DNA of 35,352 bases from Tulasnella sp. 424. Taxonomy: Eukaryota > Basidiomycota > Agaricomycetes > Cantharellales > Tulasnellaceae. Of the stretch, positions 32,967 to 35,352 are shown one piece after another. The DNA lies in contig WSUB01000280.1 in the NCBI GenBank assembly GCA_019633425.1, positions 1 to 35,352 of the forward strand. The letters are read 5' to 3'. Both the position numbers and the translations under genes were made by a program. Position 1 is the stretch's first letter, and the number at the start of each line of letters is the position of its first letter. A model generated the notes under the pieces. It ran no database searches. It was not told the DNA's origin and saw nothing but the letters and a program-made list of their open reading frames with translations.

Positions 32967-34307
32967 AATTGGTCAACATTCTCTAAAGCTATGCTGCCAG
33001 GGGTCTAGCTACTTGTTCAAGTCAATATGCTCCTCTTCGAAGACATCCGAGGTTGAGCCCTATTCACTTATCGGCGGGCCGTAACCTCTATATTTGAGGT
33101 TTTCTCGGTGCTGCATGATCTGCAAACATCTTTCTAAGGGACTTTGGAGGGCTCTGTATGGTCAAAAATGGGGTGCAGCGGGCACTTTTCTTCCCTTGCG
33201 CGTACTTTATCTCGGACAGATCAGCCACTTCCTGCCTGACTTCCTCCTCTCATCTTGTACCTTAGGCTCAGTTAGCTGATTCTAAATTAAAATATACTGT
33301 AACTTGGTCATGTTAAGCTCAATGGAAGCACTGGGCTATTGCCATTAGCTGGGAAAATCAAGAGAGAACACAACGCTTGCACGACCACTAGGTCAACTGG
33401 TCGGGCATGTGCATGCATCTGAAGGCTGGCCAGCGAAGCTGGGAGGTCTTCTGCACATAATCTAATCATACAAGCGAAACGCAAAGGGTGGCTTGTATGC
33501 TGAAAGCGTGGGTAGAGCCGAAACGGTTTTGGGGAGTTAGCTGGACGTGCTTGAGTGTCGAAATCAAGACCTTCATCCACCATGGAAAGCACCCCCACTT
33601 ACAGGCACCTCGCAACATTGGAGCTAACCACATTAGGCCGGCTCAAATGATCAAATACATCCATATTGAGATACTATCCATCACCAAGGGAAAATATGGG
33701 GCACAACGAAGTACACTTTATAGGGGGGGCCCACTCATTAAAATTACCTTGGACCCCTCGATACTAGTCTTGTGGTGAGCCATGCGAGTTTTGGAGGCAA
33801 AAGATGGTGATTTGGGGGAGCTACGCGTCGCCGACGTTAGCGAGATAAAACAGTCAAAAATTACCTAATGTTCCGTTTGTGCCAACACTGCTGCAAACAG
33901 CTGTAAAAGCCGCGTTGTAGTTTGATATATATCTGATGCATAGAATAGAACCAAAGAGGCTAACGTTGAGCTCCTCAGGAGCGTGTCGCTGTCATTATCC
34001 ACATGTCAGGGTTCACCTCGATCGGAGAGGACATGCGTTTCGCATCCGCCGAGTTTACTCAGCAGCCTAACTCTTAATCTTAGTAATGAGATAGACCAAC
34101 TGTCTCTTGGTCAGGGTTTGTTCTTCCGTATCGTGCCAACTGGAAGTTCCTAAAGTACCGAGTACCCTGACGCGTCGACCAACGACAGTTGACTCTCTTA
34201 TATACATAAGCTATATATAGAACCAAATAAATGTTATTCTATGTTCATTTTGGACGGGTTGTAGGGGTAAAGTGGGCAAATTGCAGTGATGGCGCGAGAG
34301 TCGATAT
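32967..34307. other. Right part of the insertion without a recognised gene
   Basis: Apart from the inverted fragment at 33853-33903, nothing identifiable was found. Composition is more even than in the gene-rich left half of the window. Open frames at 33308-33598 (minus) and 33488-33778 (plus) overlap each other and lack motifs. Confidence 0.4.
33853..33903 (+). repeat. Inverted, diverged copy of part of the companion gene's first exon
   Basis: About 42 of 51 positions match the reverse complement of 32855-32905. In one frame both copies give FVPTLLQTA, and the differences inside it are silent. The copy is followed by a stop soon after (VKAAL then TAG), so it is a fragment. Confidence 0.55.
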
Positions 34308-34339
34308 CGAACTCTTCCACGGTCGCCCCGGCTTCCGCA
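34308..34339 (-). repeat. Right arm of the 32-nt inverted repeat
   Basis: It reads CGAACTCTTCCACGGTCGCC at its left end on the plus strand and pairs with 29716-29747. The two arms bracket nearly the whole insertion. Confidence 0.75.
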
Positions 34340-34408
34340 CGTCCCCACCCCCAAAGCGTACTTCGCATTCTCACCGAGTATTGAAAGGCTGTTGCTTCTT
34401 CGAATAGC

Positions 34409-34664
34409 AGCTTATAAATTTGCCCAGAGTGTGGAGTACACGGGCTTGTTGCAGTGGAATTCAGGTATTATAATGAATAAACAAAACGAACCCCCTCATT
34501 TAAAAATATGAAAGGATGGTCGGTGATAGCATCGTAAGGAGAGCAAAAGGAGTGAAAGTCATTATTTATGACTGGCAACATATGAAGTCGCAACAGAATA
34601 GTCCAATACCAGAGCGTTGCAGTCGCATTGTTTAGAGGATCGGTGACTAAATCCTTTGGACTGA
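34409..34664 (+). repeat. Right piece of the split copied block
   Basis: It aligns with about 18078-18332, including CCAGAGTG, TACACGGGCTTGTT, CCCCCTCATTT, ATATGAAAGGATGGTCGGTG and GGATCGGTGACTAAATCCTT. It continues exactly where the piece at 29381-29668 stops. Confidence 0.85.
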
Positions 34665-35352
34665 GCCGTACTAAACCCCCTCCGACAAAGGTGACCGTAT
34701 AATCGGTCAGCCTCCAGGATATGGTGGCCGCGGCTTTCCCGGCCTATGCCCGAGATAACTAACCTGTAACCAAAAACCATGTCTTTGCAAAGAATGATGA
34801 CTTGGGTGTGATCCAATTCTACAGCCCAACGATGTGGGGGCCTCATTTCAAATCAACTGGCCGGCGGAAGGTGCCGTGTAGTCTCCCTACCCGATGAAAT
34901 CCACCAACTGTGTTTCCTGGTGGCCGGGAAATCCTTAGGCCGGGCCTTGACCGCAAACCTGCCACCCGATTTGTAGCAACCGTGCCTCTAATTGGAGTGG
35001 CCTGCGCGGTGCGTACTTCCCTCTAACGAGAGAAGAAACTCACCTATGGGGGGATCTGCCGGGAGATCCGCGACAAAAGGGTTTGCGGGTCATGTCCCGC
35101 GAAGGTCTCTCGGTGCGAGAAGACCTGCGAGCCCGTCAACGCTCAGGGACCATTGCCACATCCCCCCTCTGCGCTGCCCCCCATCGCTCTTCAGCACGCC
35201 GCGCGCCGTCGACGCATCCGTTGACGTCGGTGACCCCCCCAACCGCATCTCAACACCCACCCCACCTCTTGTCACCAAACCTTCACCAACCTAAGTCGAT
35301 AAAAAACTAGAGTAAGTACAAAGACTTATTGTATATAATTTCAATTTGTATG
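34665..35352. other. Right window end without a recognised gene
   Basis: No coding region is supported. The stretch includes four consecutive short hairpins at 35031-35125 and a CA/CT-rich segment at about 35150-35290. Confidence 0.4.
35031..35125 (+). other. Four consecutive small hairpins
   Basis: CTCT/AGAG at 35031-35042; GGATCT/AGATCC at 35052-35069; GCGGG/CCCGC at 35085-35100; GGTCT plus CTCG pairing with CGAG plus AGACC at 35104-35125. Each closes a loop of 3-6 nt. This could be a structured RNA segment or part of a repeat element; it is not a recognisable tRNA or other known RNA. Confidence 0.35.

Larger units (their letters stand above)
29669..34408. mobile_element. 4.7-kb insertion with a CxC5/CxC6 gene and a terminal inverted repeat
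   Basis: This segment interrupts the copied block. It holds a degenerate CxC5/CxC6 cysteine-cluster gene (KDZ-transposase-associated family) and a companion gene, both on the minus strand. A 32-nt inverted repeat lies 48 nt from the left junction and about 70 nt from the right one. No KDZ transposase core is present, so the element is non-autonomous or a remnant. No clean target-site duplication was seen; GAACT at the left and GAAT near the right junction are weak candidates. Confidence 0.6.

Noticed and set aside
34562..34846. Minus-strand open frame of 94 codons
   Set aside because: Half of it lies in the copied block, whose sister at 18.1-18.3 kb does not keep the same reading frame as a protein.

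Overview
The window is nuclear DNA from a filamentous fungus, most likely a basidiomycete of the Agaricomycetes type. The reasons are genes split by many short introns (about 47 to 120 nt with GT..AG ends), no operons, CT-rich leaders before start codons, a relic of a Tad-like LINE, and a cysteine-cluster gene of the CxC5/CxC6 kind that accompanies KDZ transposases in mushrooms. The species cannot be named from the sequence.

Layout. 1-3009: two tandem short-chain dehydrogenase genes, the first cut by the window edge, with matching exon structure. 4424-6429: an intact seven-exon gene for the catalytic subunit of protein phosphatase 1. 7599-9313: a decayed copy of that gene which keeps its introns and 3' flank. 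A LINE 3' relic lies between the two at about 6995-7490. 11065-15115: a four-exon gene for a 1199-residue, low-complexity protein that I do not recognise. 16829-17671: a compact protein of three H-type lectin domains.

18716-27810 is the most unusual part. A lectin paralogue keeps two H-type domains, the stub of the third, and then runs into a Ser/Thr-rich repeat. One TAG codon ends it at residue 419. The same frame then continues, through five introns, for almost 8 kb of the same repeat family. Sister units have a glutamine codon where the TAG stands, so a single C-to-T change appears to have split a protein of about 2918 residues, or a leaky stop yields short and long forms. The repeat units carry copies of an intron at the same place. 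Two copies are 72-nt introns that are open in frame, one is 75 nt with a stop, and one has lost its acceptor and now reads as coding.

28169-29243 (minus strand) is a broken phytanoyl-CoA dioxygenase-like gene. A block copied from downstream of the first lectin gene (17797-18332) reappears in two pieces, 29381-29668 and about 34409-34664. About 4.7 kb separates the pieces and carries a degenerate CxC5/CxC6 gene, a companion gene, and a 32-nt inverted repeat near its ends. This looks like an element that inserted into the copied block and then decayed. From about 6.9 kb rightward, outside the 1199-residue gene and the lectins, the region is rich in duplication, insertion and pseudogenes.

The genes do not form an evident pathway. 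The lectin pair and the repeat protein are the only set with a clear shared origin. Their TATA boxes lie at similar distances, and their leaders share a short motif, which suggests similar control. Exon boundaries, residue counts and repeat alignments were worked out by eye and need transcript or search support.
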